Part shown: positions 1-6,732 of the stretch, piece by piece
Position numbering within the stretch: the first letter of the stretch is position 1
How the letters are laid out: each line of letters starts with the position of its first letter
Origin: Comamonadaceae bacterium
Lineage (GTDB): Bacteria > Pseudomonadota > Gammaproteobacteria > Burkholderiales > Burkholderiaceae_C
NCBI GenBank assembly: GCA_947452325.1
Contig: CANGCZ010000016.1
Location: forward strand, 1-15,525
Direction: 5' to 3'
DNA: 15,525 nucleotides
Program-made: the position numbers and the translations under genes
The notes under the pieces: generated by a model
Told to the model about the DNA's origin: nothing
What the model saw: the letters and a program-made list of their open reading frames with translations, nothing else
Databases searched by the model: none

Positions 1-786
1 GACATGGCCTGGGCATATTTTTCACGCGCCAAAGCAGACAATATCGTTCACGCAGAAATATTTTTCGATCCACAGACACACACCGAACGAAAAGTCAGCA
101 TGCGAACTGTGATCACTGGTTTGCATCATGCGTGTGTTGACGCCAGAGAAAAATGGGGCATCAGTTCTTCATTGATCTTGTGTTTTCTTCGTCACCTCAG
201 CGAAGAATCAGCGCTTGAAACCTTGGAGCAAGCCATCCCGTTCAGAGAAATGTTCATTGGTGTCGGACTAGATTCAAGCGAACGCGGTCATCCGCCTGAA
301 AAATTCGCGCGCGTATTCCAACGTGCACGACAACTCGGGTTCAAAGTGGTAGCACACGCCGGTGAAGAGGGGCCTCCCGCTTACATTTGGAGCGCACTGG
401 ACGTTTTGCACGCTGAACGCATTGACCATGGTGTGCAAGCCATTCACGATGCCGCACTGATGCAGCGCCTGGCCAAAGAACGAATTCCTTTGACGGTTTG
501 TCCGTTGTCTAACTTAAAGCTTTGCGTCTTTCAAGACTTGAAGCAACATAACCTGGCGCAGATGCTGGATCAAGGTGTGTGCGTCATGATCAACTCTGAC
601 GATCCGGCTTATTTTGGCGGTTATTTGAATGAAAATTTTCTTCAAACATTTGCTGCATTGAATCTCAATGCTTTACATGCTTACCAGTTGGCTTGCAACA
701 GTTTTGAAGCGGCTTTTGTGTCCGAAGACCGCAAACTGGTTTGGCGTGAACAACTCAATGCATGTTTTCGACAATTCGGGGCATAA
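1..786 (+). CDS. Adenine/adenosine deaminase family protein (5' end cut off)
   Basis: Metal-dependent purine deaminase of the adenosine deaminase superfamily, a cytoplasmic purine salvage enzyme that removes the 6-amino group. The frame is open from base 1, and the ATG at 4 is internal: the family is about 320-345 residues, so roughly 80 N-terminal residues, including the HxH zinc motif, lie outside the window. Visible active-site motifs are HAGE (355-366; zinc His and catalytic Glu), the His of IDHG (427-429) and SDDP (595-606; zinc-binding Asp). The stretches HAEIFFDPQTHTER, FLRHLSEE, VGLDSSE.GHPPEKF and DDPAYFGGY are those I remember from the Pseudomonas-type adenine deaminase branch rather than animal-type adenosine deaminase, so adenine is the likelier substrate (inference). 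It ends in TAA, 42 bases before a co-directional monooxygenase gene that has no obvious functional link. Confidence 0.9.
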   Translation, partial: DMAWAYFSRAKADNIVHAEIFFDPQTHTERKVSMRTVITGLHHACVDAREKWGISSSLILCFLRHLSEESALETLEQAIPFREMFIGVGLDSSERGHPPEKFARVFQRARQLGFKVVAHAGEEGPPAYIWSALDVLHAERIDHGVQAIHDAALMQRLAKERIPLTVCPLSNLKLCVFQDLKQHNLAQMLDQGVCVMINSDDPAYFGGYLNENFLQTFAALNLNALHAYQLACNSFEAAFVSEDRKLVWREQLNACFRQFGA

Positions 787-828
787 ATTGTTGATTCATC
801 ATTCAAACCGTTGCGCACTACATAAGCA

Positions 829-2031
829 ATGTCAGAGCTGAACACATTGGCTGTCGTGGGGGCAGGCATAGGCGGACTTGCCGCAGCGCTGGCCCTGGGA
901 CAAGCCGGATTCAAGCTTCGTTTATACGAACAAGCAGAAACATTTTTCGAGACAGGCGCGGGCATAGGGCTTGGACCGAATGCCATGCGGGTGCTGGACC
1001 AATGGGGCCTGGGTAGCGAATTGCGTCAAGCAGGTTGCACACCTGCTTTTTTACTGTCACGGCGTGCAGAGGACGGGCGTATAGCGGGGCGATTGCCTAT
1101 GGGTCAATCATTTATTGAAAAATATGGTGCCCCTTATCTGACGTTACATCGCGCTGATTTGCATCGGTTGTTGCTGACGGCTGTGAAAAATCAAGCGCTC
1201 GCTGAGTTATTTTTGAATCGCAAACTGACAGGGATAGATGTTCAGTCAAAAGGCATTGATCTTCAGTTTCAAGAGAGCAGCGAAACGCATCAGGTGCTGG
1301 GATTGATAGGTGCCGATGGCATAAACAGCCGCGTGCGCTCTTTGGCATTTGAAGCTGATGCACTCATGCCAAGTGGCCATTGGGCTTATCGGGCGTTGTT
1401 GCCTATACAAGACTTGCCAGCGGCGTTTCATGACACACACATAGGCATTTGGATGGGCAAGCGCTTGCATGTGGTGCATTACCCGGTCAGAGGTGGTGAT
1501 TATTTGAATATGGTTGTGCTTATTGAATCCGCCGACTTACCATCGCAAGCCGGTTGGGACGTGCTGCGTTCAACCGGACAAATCCATGCGGATTTAAAGC
1601 AAGCATTAAAAGGCTGTTGCAATGAATTACAGGAATTGATCCACAGAGCAGAGAATTGGCGCGCCTGGTGCTTGTTTGATCGCGCGCCTTTGCATACGGC
1701 TGAACAAATGGCACAGGGACGGGTGGCTTTGTTGGGTGACGCCGCGCACCCCATGTTGCCCTATCTGGCGCAAGGCGCTGGCATGGCCATCGAGGACGCC
1801 GCAAGCTTGGCACAGCATTGGCAAGACACGTCATTGACTGTAGAGCAACGTTTATCCAATTACGCACAGGCGCGATGGCAACGCGTCTCGCAGGTGCAGC
1901 AGCGGGCACGTCGAAACGGCAGGATCTACCACGCCGACGGTGTGCTGCGAATGGCCAGAGATGCTGCATTGAAGCTGGGTGGCGCCAAACTGATGGACAT
2001 GCCGTGGTTGTATGGCTTTCACAGCCGGTAA
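829..2031 (+). CDS. FAD-dependent monooxygenase, salicylate/3-hydroxybenzoate hydroxylase-like
   Basis: Class A single-component flavoprotein hydroxylase, 400 residues, the normal family length. The Rossmann FAD motif GAGIGG is at residues 11-16, with the ribose-binding acidic residue E34 at the end of strand 2. The DG motif (GADG, residues 161-164) and the GD motif (GDAAHP, from residue 303) follow, with PYLAQGAGMAIEDA after it. That last pattern is typical of the salicylate 1-monooxygenase / 3-hydroxybenzoate 6-monooxygenase branch. These enzymes use NAD(P)H and O2 to hydroxylate aromatic acids in the cytoplasm. No aromatic-degradation genes lie nearby, so the substrate cannot be assigned. 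The ATG at 829 places the FAD motif at the usual distance from the N-terminus, but no good Shine-Dalgarno sequence precedes it. No signal peptide is visible. Confidence 0.9.
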   Translation: MSELNTLAVVGAGIGGLAAALALGQAGFKLRLYEQAETFFETGAGIGLGPNAMRVLDQWGLGSELRQAGCTPAFLLSRRAEDGRIAGRLPMGQSFIEKYGAPYLTLHRADLHRLLLTAVKNQALAELFLNRKLTGIDVQSKGIDLQFQESSETHQVLGLIGADGINSRVRSLAFEADALMPSGHWAYRALLPIQDLPAAFHDTHIGIWMGKRLHVVHYPVRGGDYLNMVVLIESADLPSQAGWDVLRSTGQIHADLKQALKGCCNELQELIHRAENWRAWCLFDRAPLHTAEQMAQGRVALLGDAAHPMLPYLAQGAGMAIEDAASLAQHWQDTSLTVEQRLSNYAQARWQRVSQVQQRARRNGRIYHADGVLRMARDAALKLGGAKLMDMPWLYGFHSR

Positions 2032-2035
2032 ACCC

Positions 2036-2051
2036 TGACCGGAGACGGTCA
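2036..2051. other. Perfect 6-bp hairpin with GAGA loop between convergent genes
   Basis: TGACCG-GAGA-CGGTCA lies 4 bases after the stop of the monooxygenase gene. In the plus-strand RNA the loop GAGA fits the GNRA tetraloop class. The next bases are AAAAGTGC, so there is no U-tract in the plus direction. A second small stem (AGGCT-TCAA-AGCCT, 2069-2082) covers the argF stop codon. These may protect 3' ends or help Rho-dependent ending. I do not see a classical intrinsic terminator in this 42-base gap. Confidence 0.4.
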
Positions 2052-2073
2052 AAAGTGCATCAAGTCCAAGGCT

Positions 2074-3015
2074 TCAAAGCCTGCCAAGCAATACAAATTC
2101 CATCAGAGCTTTTTGCACATGCAAGCGGTTTTCCGCTTCGTCCCAGACCACAGATTGAGGACCGTCTATGACTTCGGCCTGAACTTCTTCACCACGGTGA
2201 GCAGGCAAACAATGCATGAACAAGGCATCGGGTTTGGCGACAGCCATCATGGCTTCGTCCACACACCATGCTGCAAAGGCTTTGCGCCGGGCTTCATTTT
2301 CTGCTTCGTAGCCCATGCTGGTCCAGACATCGGTGGTCACCAGGTCTGCACCTTGGCAAGCCTGCAAAGGGTCTGCAAACACTTTGAAGCAATGACTGTT
2401 TGACACGCCGGCCACGGACTGATTGACTTCATAACCGCTGGGCGTGCTGACGTGTACGGTGAACCCGAGCAAATCAGCAGCTTGCAACCAGGTGTTGGCC
2501 ATGTTGTTACCGTCGCCTACCCAAGCCACTACTTTGCCCTTGAGGCAATCCAGCGGACGCGTCACATCGCCCCGGTGCTCAATGAAGGTGAACAAGTCAG
2601 CCAGTATCTGGCAGGGGTGAAATTCATTGGTCAAGCCATTGATGACGGGCACACGCGAATTGGCGGCGAAGCGCTCGATCTTGGTTTGTTCGTAGGTGCG
2701 GATCATGACCAGATCGACCATGCGGCTGATGACCTTGGCTGAATCCTCAATCGGCTCAGCGCGTCCGAGTTGGCTGTCACCGGTGGTCAGATGCACCACG
2801 GCGCCGCCCATTTGGTACATACCGGCTTCAAAGCTGATGCGGGTACGCGTGGAGGCTTTTTCGAAAATCATGGCCAGCGTGCGGTCAATCAGCGGCTGGT
2901 GTTTCTCATAGGCTTTGAATTTGCTTTTGATGAGTGCTGATCGCGTGAACAAATACGCGTATTCATCAGCAGTCAAATCGCTGAACTGTAAATAATGCTT
3001 GAGAGCTTGGCTCAT
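2074..3015 (-). CDS. argF: Ornithine carbamoyltransferase
   Basis: Cytoplasmic enzyme that joins carbamoyl phosphate and ornithine to give citrulline, the sixth step of arginine biosynthesis. The protein is 313 residues, normal for the family. Carbamoyl-phosphate motif STRTR is at residues 55-59, HPCQ at 133-136, the ornithine-binding loop DVWTSMG at 229-235 and HCLP at 268-271, so all key catalytic elements are present. The start ATG is only one base after the argD stop (TGA-C-ATG), pointing to an argD-argF operon with translational coupling. It could be confused with the catabolic type (ArcB), but the length, the argD partner and the absence of arcA/arcC favour the anabolic enzyme. The gene ends 42 bases from the convergent monooxygenase gene. 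Confidence 0.97.
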   Translation of the reverse strand: MSQALKHYLQFSDLTADEYAYLFTRSALIKSKFKAYEKHQPLIDRTLAMIFEKASTRTRISFEAGMYQMGGAVVHLTTGDSQLGRAEPIEDSAKVISRMVDLVMIRTYEQTKIERFAANSRVPVINGLTNEFHPCQILADLFTFIEHRGDVTRPLDCLKGKVVAWVGDGNNMANTWLQAADLLGFTVHVSTPSGYEVNQSVAGVSNSHCFKVFADPLQACQGADLVTTDVWTSMGYEAENEARRKAFAAWCVDEAMMAVAKPDALFMHCLPAHRGEEVQAEVIDGPQSVVWDEAENRLHVQKALMEFVLLGRL

Positions 3016-3016
3016 G

Positions 3017-4219
3017 TCAGGCTTTCGCAGAAGTGGCTAAAAATGTTTTCACCAGCGGCACCAGTAAAGCAATCACTTCATCGGCTTCTTTCTCGGTCAT
3101 GATGAGTGCGGGTAGCAAGCGAATCACGCTGTCTGCCGTCACGCTGAGTAACAAGCCGGCTTGCAGCGCCTGTCCCATCAAAGGGCCGCAAGGGCGATCC
3201 AAGTCGATACCGATCATCAAACCATTGCCGCGTATTTCTTTGAAGCCCGCCACATGACCGAGCTCGCGTTGGAATGCGTTTTTCAAATAGGCGCCCACGC
3301 GGGATGCGTTTTCCAGCAGACCGTCTTCTTCCATGATGCGCAAGGTTTCCACACCGGCGCGCATGGCCAGCGGGTTACCGCCAAACGTCGTGCCATGGTT
3401 ACCCGGTTGAAAAATACCGGCGGCTTTGGGGCCAGCCACCACCGCGCCAATCGGCACGCCCGAGCCCAGGCCTTTGGCCAGCGGCATCACATCGGCATGA
3501 ATGCCTGCCGATTGGTGGGCAAACCATTGGCCGGTGCGGCCTATGCCGCATTGCACTTCGTCGATCATCAACAACCAGTCGCGTTCGTCACACAATTTGC
3601 GCACACCACGCAAATAGTCAGCGCTCATCGGGTTGATGCCGCCTTCGCCTTGTATGGTTTCGAAAAACACCGCGACCACATTCGGGTTGTTGGCAGTGGC
3701 TTGTTCAATGGCGGCAATATCGTTCATCGGCACGCGTATGAAACCATCGACCAGCGGACCGAAACCTTGCTGAATTTTGGCGTTGCCGGTAGCGCTCAAA
3801 GTGGCGATGCTGCGGCCGTGAAACGCTTTGTCATAGACGACGATTTCGGGTTTTTCAATGCCTTTGTCGTGACCGAATTTGCGCGCCATCTTGAGTGCAG
3901 CTTCGTTGGCCTCTAACCCGGAATTGCAAAAAAACACATTGCTCATGCCTGACAACTCGACCAGCTTGTCCGCGAGTTGTTGCTGCAAGGGGATGTGGTA
4001 ATAGTTGCAGCTGTGCATGATTTTGCTGACCTGGTCTTGCAAGGCGGGCACCAGCTTGGGATGGTTGTGCCCTAAGGTATTGACCGCGATACCGGCCAGC
4101 GCATCCACATAGCGTTTGCCGCTGGTGTCCCACACATACACGCCCTGGCCATGCGACACCGTCATCGGCAGACGGCCATAGGTGTTCATCAAATGCGCAG
4201 CAGGATCGGCAGTGGACAT
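3017..4219 (-). CDS. argD: Acetylornithine aminotransferase (class III, PLP)
   Basis: PLP enzyme that transfers the amino group of glutamate to N-acetylglutamate semialdehyde, giving N-acetylornithine. In many bacteria it also acts on succinyl-diaminopimelate for lysine synthesis. The protein is 400 residues. Visible are the cofactor-binding region CNSGLEANE (98-106), AFHGRS (132-137), D220 in the IDEVQ.GIGRTG block (PLP pyridine contact), the Schiff-base lysine K249 in LAKGLGSG, and the HGTTFGGNPLA block. A Shine-Dalgarno AGG sits 5 bases before the ATG (strand-specific CCGAGGTCTCC-ATG). It is the first gene of the argD-argF unit. Its leader contains a hairpin followed by a T-rich run (4251-4280), which may control the operon. 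Confidence 0.96.
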   Translation of the reverse strand: MSTADPAAHLMNTYGRLPMTVSHGQGVYVWDTSGKRYVDALAGIAVNTLGHNHPKLVPALQDQVSKIMHSCNYYHIPLQQQLADKLVELSGMSNVFFCNSGLEANEAALKMARKFGHDKGIEKPEIVVYDKAFHGRSIATLSATGNAKIQQGFGPLVDGFIRVPMNDIAAIEQATANNPNVVAVFFETIQGEGGINPMSADYLRGVRKLCDERDWLLMIDEVQCGIGRTGQWFAHQSAGIHADVMPLAKGLGSGVPIGAVVAGPKAAGIFQPGNHGTTFGGNPLAMRAGVETLRIMEEDGLLENASRVGAYLKNAFQRELGHVAGFKEIRGNGLMIGIDLDRPCGPLMGQALQAGLLLSVTADSVIRLLPALIMTEKEADEVIALLVPLVKTFLATSAKA

Positions 4220-4250
4220 GGAGACCTCGGTGGTGTGTCAGAAAAGAAAG

Positions 4251-4280
4251 CGGCTCTGAAGTCGCGTTGACTTGGAGCCG
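4251..4280 (-). promoter_or_regulatory. Terminator-like hairpin in the argD leader (possible attenuator)
   Basis: Read on the minus strand, CGGCTC-CAAGTC can pair with GACTTC-AGAGCCG across the loop AACGC. The stem is about 11 bp with a small internal mismatch/bulge. It is followed at once by CTTTCTTTTC, seven T in ten bases. The end of the stem lies 31 bases before the argD ATG. No other minus-strand gene lies between it and the divergent DUF3579 gene, so it is not the 3' end of an upstream gene. It could be an attenuator, a transcript-stabilising stem or chance. No arginine-rich leader peptide was found. Confidence 0.4.
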
Positions 4281-4289
4281 GGAGTGTCA

Positions 4290-4340
4290 ATTCTAGGGCG
4301 CATTGCTTGTCAGAAGATTGAAATCACCGACACCTAGAAT
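4290..4340. promoter_or_regulatory. Divergent control region: ATTCTAGG…CCTAGAAT inverted pair with outward TAGAAT boxes
   Basis: A perfect 8-base inverted pair, ATTCTAGG at 4290-4297 and CCTAGAAT at 4333-4340, is separated by 35 bases between argD (-) and the DUF3579 gene (+). Each half holds TAGAAT, one mismatch from the sigma-70 -10 consensus, pointing outward. Starts about 7 bases further on would give leaders of roughly 25-30 bases for the DUF3579 gene and about 65 bases for argD, the latter including the hairpin at 4251-4280. Neither box has a convincing -35 at 16-18 bases, so promoter activity is inferred only. Confidence 0.4.
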
Positions 4341-4373
4341 GGTTTGGTGCAAAGCTAAATATCAAAAGAAGTC

Positions 4374-4643
4374 GTGATTCTGGGCGTCACTCAATCGGGC
4401 CAAACCTTCAGGCCCAGCGATTGGGCGGAACGCTTGGCCGGTGTCATCAGCAGTATCCGCCCTGAAGCAGCAGCCCCCGGCGACCACTTCAGTTATTCGC
4501 CATGGTGTGTGCCTAACAGTGTGCAGGGCCAAAAATGCGTGATTGTTCACACAGACATACGCGAGGCCAACGTCATGGCCTGGGATTTTTTGATGGGCTT
4601 TGCCAAAGACAATGACCTGCAAATTCTCGATAGCAGGGAATAA
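4374..4643 (+). CDS. DUF3579 family protein, function unknown
   Basis: Small soluble protein of 89 residues, matching the DUF3579 family found in betaproteobacteria. Characteristic stretches are the G-V-T-x-S-G-x-TFRPSDWAERL block near the N-terminus, RPE..APG.HFSYSPW in the middle and the MAWDFLMGFAKDNDLQI block near the C-terminus. No catalytic motif, membrane segment or signal peptide is visible, and I know of no assigned function. The frame is closed by TAA at 4356-4358, and the first usual start is GTG at 4374. The purine-rich AAAAGAAG is only 2 bases before that codon, unusually close, so the exact start is uncertain. The protein would lack the few extra N-terminal residues that relatives carry before I-x-G-V-T. 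It is transcribed away from argD and ends at a strong terminator. Confidence 0.85.
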   Translation: MILGVTQSGQTFRPSDWAERLAGVISSIRPEAAAPGDHFSYSPWCVPNSVQGQKCVIVHTDIREANVMAWDFLMGFAKDNDLQILDSRE

Positions 4644-4655
4644 GCGCCCATGAAA

Positions 4656-4687
4656 AAACCGCCCTGGGGCGGTTTCTCACTTTTTTT
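4656..4687. terminator. Bidirectional intrinsic terminator between the DUF3579 gene and rpsT
   Basis: The 8-bp perfect stem AAACCGCC / GGCGGTTT (4656-4663 and 4668-4675) has loop CTGG. On the plus strand it is followed by CTCAC and seven T (4681-4687). On the minus strand the stem runs directly into six T (reverse of 4653-4658), an ideal U-tract for transcripts coming from rpsT. It is 12 bases after the DUF3579 stop and fits a shared terminator for two convergent genes. Confidence 0.85.
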
Positions 4688-4713
4688 GCCAACAGCGCAC
4701 CGGTTTCAAACGG

Positions 4714-4758
4714 CGGTCTGCTTGCGGCAGACCGGGCTGGGTGCCTGAGTGATCAGGC
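4714..4758. other. Two further perfect hairpins downstream of rpsT
   Basis: CGGTCTGC (4714-4721) and GCAGACCG (4727-4734) form an 8-bp GC-rich stem with a 5-base loop. GCCTGA-GTGA-TCAGGC (4743-4758) forms a 6-bp stem that includes the rpsT stop codon (4753-4755). Neither has a T-run. In rpsT mRNA they would lie before the terminator at 4656-4675, so the 3' end would carry three stems in a row, possibly protecting it from 3' exonucleases (inference). Confidence 0.5.
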
Positions 4759-5052
4759 GGCGAGTGCCAGGTGTTTCACCTTGGCAGCCAGGCGGCTCTT
4801 GTCGCGAGCTGCCTTGTTTTTGTGGAAGATTTTCTTGTCAGCGATGATGTCCACCACCGATTGCATTTTGCCGAACAGTTCAGCGGCTTTGACTTTGTCA
4901 CCGGCTTGCACTGCTTTTTCGACATTTTTTACCGCTGTGCGGTATTTGGAACGCAACGAGCTGTTGGCTTCGTTGAGTTTGACGTCCTGGCGGGCGCGTT
5001 TGCGACCTGATGCCAGGCGCGGGTTCTTTTTCTTGGGTTTGGCTGAAGCCAT
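4753..5052 (-). CDS. rpsT: 30S ribosomal protein S20
   Basis: Primary 16S rRNA-binding protein of the small subunit, 99 residues, very basic. The N-terminus MASAKPKKKNPRLASGRKRA and the blocks RSKYRTAVKNVEKA, KMQSVVDIIADKKIFHKNKAARDKSRLAAKVK are classic S20. The frame stays open far upstream, but the ATG at 5052 is the right start. It gives the standard N-terminus, and AAAGGA sits 7 bases before it. An extended -10 promoter box (5098-5106) lies about 46 bases upstream, inside any longer version. S20 is transcribed alone: it is divergent from murJ and convergent with the DUF3579 gene, with a strong terminator behind it. In other bacteria S20 represses its own translation, but nothing here shows that directly. 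Confidence 0.98.
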   Translation of the reverse strand: MASAKPKKKNPRLASGRKRARQDVKLNEANSSLRSKYRTAVKNVEKAVQAGDKVKAAELFGKMQSVVDIIADKKIFHKNKAARDKSRLAAKVKHLALAA

Positions 5053-5084
5053 GGGTTTTCCTTTGAGTGTCTGAGGATGATGCT

Positions 5085-5106
5085 GGCAAAGCCGGACATT
5101 GTAGCA
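5085..5106 (-). promoter_or_regulatory. rpsT promoter: extended -10 with GGCTTT start region
   Basis: On the minus strand TGC-TACAAT is an extended -10 (TGn plus a hexamer one mismatch from TATAAT) at 5106-5098. It is followed by GTCC and then GGCTTTGCC (5093-5085). The predicted start of transcription is near 5091, giving a leader of about 38 bases before the rpsT ATG. No clear -35 is seen, as expected for an extended -10 promoter. The arrangement matches the boxes ahead of rpsP and rplS base for base in spacing. Confidence 0.7.
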
Positions 5107-5151
5107 AACCGGCTTCCCGGTTGGGAGGCGATGACGGCTACACTGCTGCGC

Positions 5152-6717
5152 ATGAGCCTGTTCAAGTCCGCCTCCACCGTTTCTCTGTTGACCTTGGTGT
5201 CGCGCATCACCGGGTTCGCGCGCGAGACCTTGATCGCCACGGTTTTCGGTGCCAGCGCGTTGACCGACGCTTTCAATGTGGCTTTTCGCATTCCCAATTT
5301 GTTTCGCCGCTTGTTCGCCGAGGGCGCTTTCAGTCAGGCGTTTGTGCCTGTGCTGGCCGCCACCCGGGCCGAAAAAGGCGATGACGCCACCCGCATATTG
5401 ATAGACAAAGTTGCGACTTTGCTGGCCTGGGCGGTGTTGTTGACCAGTGTGCTGGGCGTGTTGTGCGCGCCTTGGCTGGTCTGGGTCATGGCCAGCGGCT
5501 TGCATCAGTCGCCGCAAGGCCTGCAAACCGCTGTCAACCTGACTGGCTATATGTTTCCCTACATCGCATTCATGTCCCTGGTGGCCTTATCGGCCGGCAT
5601 TTTGAACACATGGCGGCGTTTTGCTGTGCCGGCGGCCACGCCGGTGCTGCTCAATCTGTGCATGATTGGCAGCGCATGGCTGGGCGCACCTTGGTTTCGT
5701 TCGCAAGGCATTGAGCCGATTTACAGCCTGGCGGTTGGCGTCATGCTCGGCGGCGTGCTGCAACTGGCGGTGCAAATTCCAGCATTGTGGAAGCTGGGTT
5801 TGTTGCCACACATCAGCGTGTCGCCTTCGCAAATCAAAGCAGCCTGGAATGACGAGGGCACTCGCAAAATTTTGGCCATGATGGGCCCGGCGCTGTTGGG
5901 CGTGGGCGTGGCTCAGTTGTCGCTGGTGATCAACACGCAAATCGCTTCCCATCTGACCCCGGGAAGCGTCAGTTGGATCAGTTATGCCGACCGCTTGATG
6001 GAGTTTCCGATTGCGTTGCTCGGCGTGGCTTTGGGCGTGGTGTTGATGCCGCAACTCGCCGCCGCCAAGGCCGCGTCAGACACTCAGCGTTACAGCGCCA
6101 TGCTGGACTGGGGCTTGCGGTTGGTGTGGGTGCTGGCCTTGCCTTGCGCCGTGGCGCTGCTGGTGTTTGCCCGGCCGCTGGTGTCTGTGCTTTACCACTA
6201 CGGTGCATTTTCAAGCCATGATGTGCAGCAAACCAGTATGGCCTTGACCGGGTATGGCGTGGGATTGCTTGGCCTGGTTGCCATCAAGGTGCTGGCGCCG
6301 GGTTTTTATGCCAATCAGGACACCCGTACGCCGGTGCGCATTGCTGTGGCGGTATTGGTGTTCACCCAACTCATGAACTGGCTGCTGGTACCTTATCTGG
6401 CGCACGCCGCTTTGACTTTGTCGATTGCGCTCGGGGCGCTGGTTAACGCTTTGGCTCTCTTGATAGGTTTGCGCCGTCAAGGCCAGTTCAAGCCGCTGCC
6501 AGGCTGGCCCCGTCTTGTGCTTCAAGTGCTGTTAGCTTGCGGCTTGATGGCTGCCGGTTTGTTGTGGGCCGCTGAACAATGGGATTGGACCGGCTTGCAG
6601 TCTCAGGCATGGCAACGCATAGGCTTGATGGTGTGTGTAATTGTCACCTCGGGTGTTGTGTATTTGGTGACGCTTAGGGTTATTGGCGTGGATCTGCGTG
6701 CACTTTTGCGCCGCTAA
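5152..6717 (+). CDS. murJ: Lipid II flippase MurJ
   Basis: Inner-membrane MOP-superfamily transporter that moves lipid-linked peptidoglycan precursor (lipid II) to the periplasmic face. It is 521 residues, very hydrophobic, consistent with about 14 transmembrane helices. The frame is open from 5077, and ATGs occur at 5077, 5131 and 5152. I chose 5152 because it gives the usual N-terminus MSLFKSASTVSLLTLVSRIT and places R18, R24, D39 and R52 at exactly the numbers of the functionally important residues in E. coli MurJ. The 5077 start would also run over the rpsT promoter. No Shine-Dalgarno precedes 5152; GGGAGG at 5123-5128 is too close to 5131 and too far from 5152, so 5131 (seven more residues) is not excluded. 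Fifteen bases separate it from the SirB1-family gene, so the two are probably co-transcribed. Confidence 0.96.
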   Translation: MSLFKSASTVSLLTLVSRITGFARETLIATVFGASALTDAFNVAFRIPNLFRRLFAEGAFSQAFVPVLAATRAEKGDDATRILIDKVATLLAWAVLLTSVLGVLCAPWLVWVMASGLHQSPQGLQTAVNLTGYMFPYIAFMSLVALSAGILNTWRRFAVPAATPVLLNLCMIGSAWLGAPWFRSQGIEPIYSLAVGVMLGGVLQLAVQIPALWKLGLLPHISVSPSQIKAAWNDEGTRKILAMMGPALLGVGVAQLSLVINTQIASHLTPGSVSWISYADRLMEFPIALLGVALGVVLMPQLAAAKAASDTQRYSAMLDWGLRLVWVLALPCAVALLVFARPLVSVLYHYGAFSSHDVQQTSMALTGYGVGLLGLVAIKVLAPGFYANQDTRTPVRIAVAVLVFTQLMNWLLVPYLAHAALTLSIALGALVNALALLIGLRRQGQFKPLPGWPRLVLQVLLACGLMAAGLLWAAEQWDWTGLQSQAWQRIGLMVCVIVTSGVVYLVTLRVIGVDLRALLRR

Positions 6718-6732
6718 AGGCATGATGACGGC

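Noticed and set aside
1520..1969. 149-codon minus-strand frame opposite the monooxygenase gene.
   Set aside because: Pro/Arg-rich antisense translation of a conserved flavoprotein, with no independent support.
3161..3916. 251-codon plus-strand frame opposite argD.
   Set aside because: Antisense shadow of a conserved enzyme; composition rich in His, Ala, Arg and Gln and no recognisable domain.
4285..4290. Perfect TTGACA on the minus strand upstream of argD as a -35 box.
   Set aside because: At 16-18 bases downstream there is only an ACGCGA-like sequence inside the hairpin, not a -10. The hexamer may be chance.
4753..5526. A 257-codon frame ending as rpsT, with a long N-terminal extension.
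   Set aside because: The extension is low-complexity (rich in Gln, His, Arg, Gly), runs antisense through murJ, and lacks any family likeness. Standard S20 starts at 5052 with a good ribosome-binding site and promoter.
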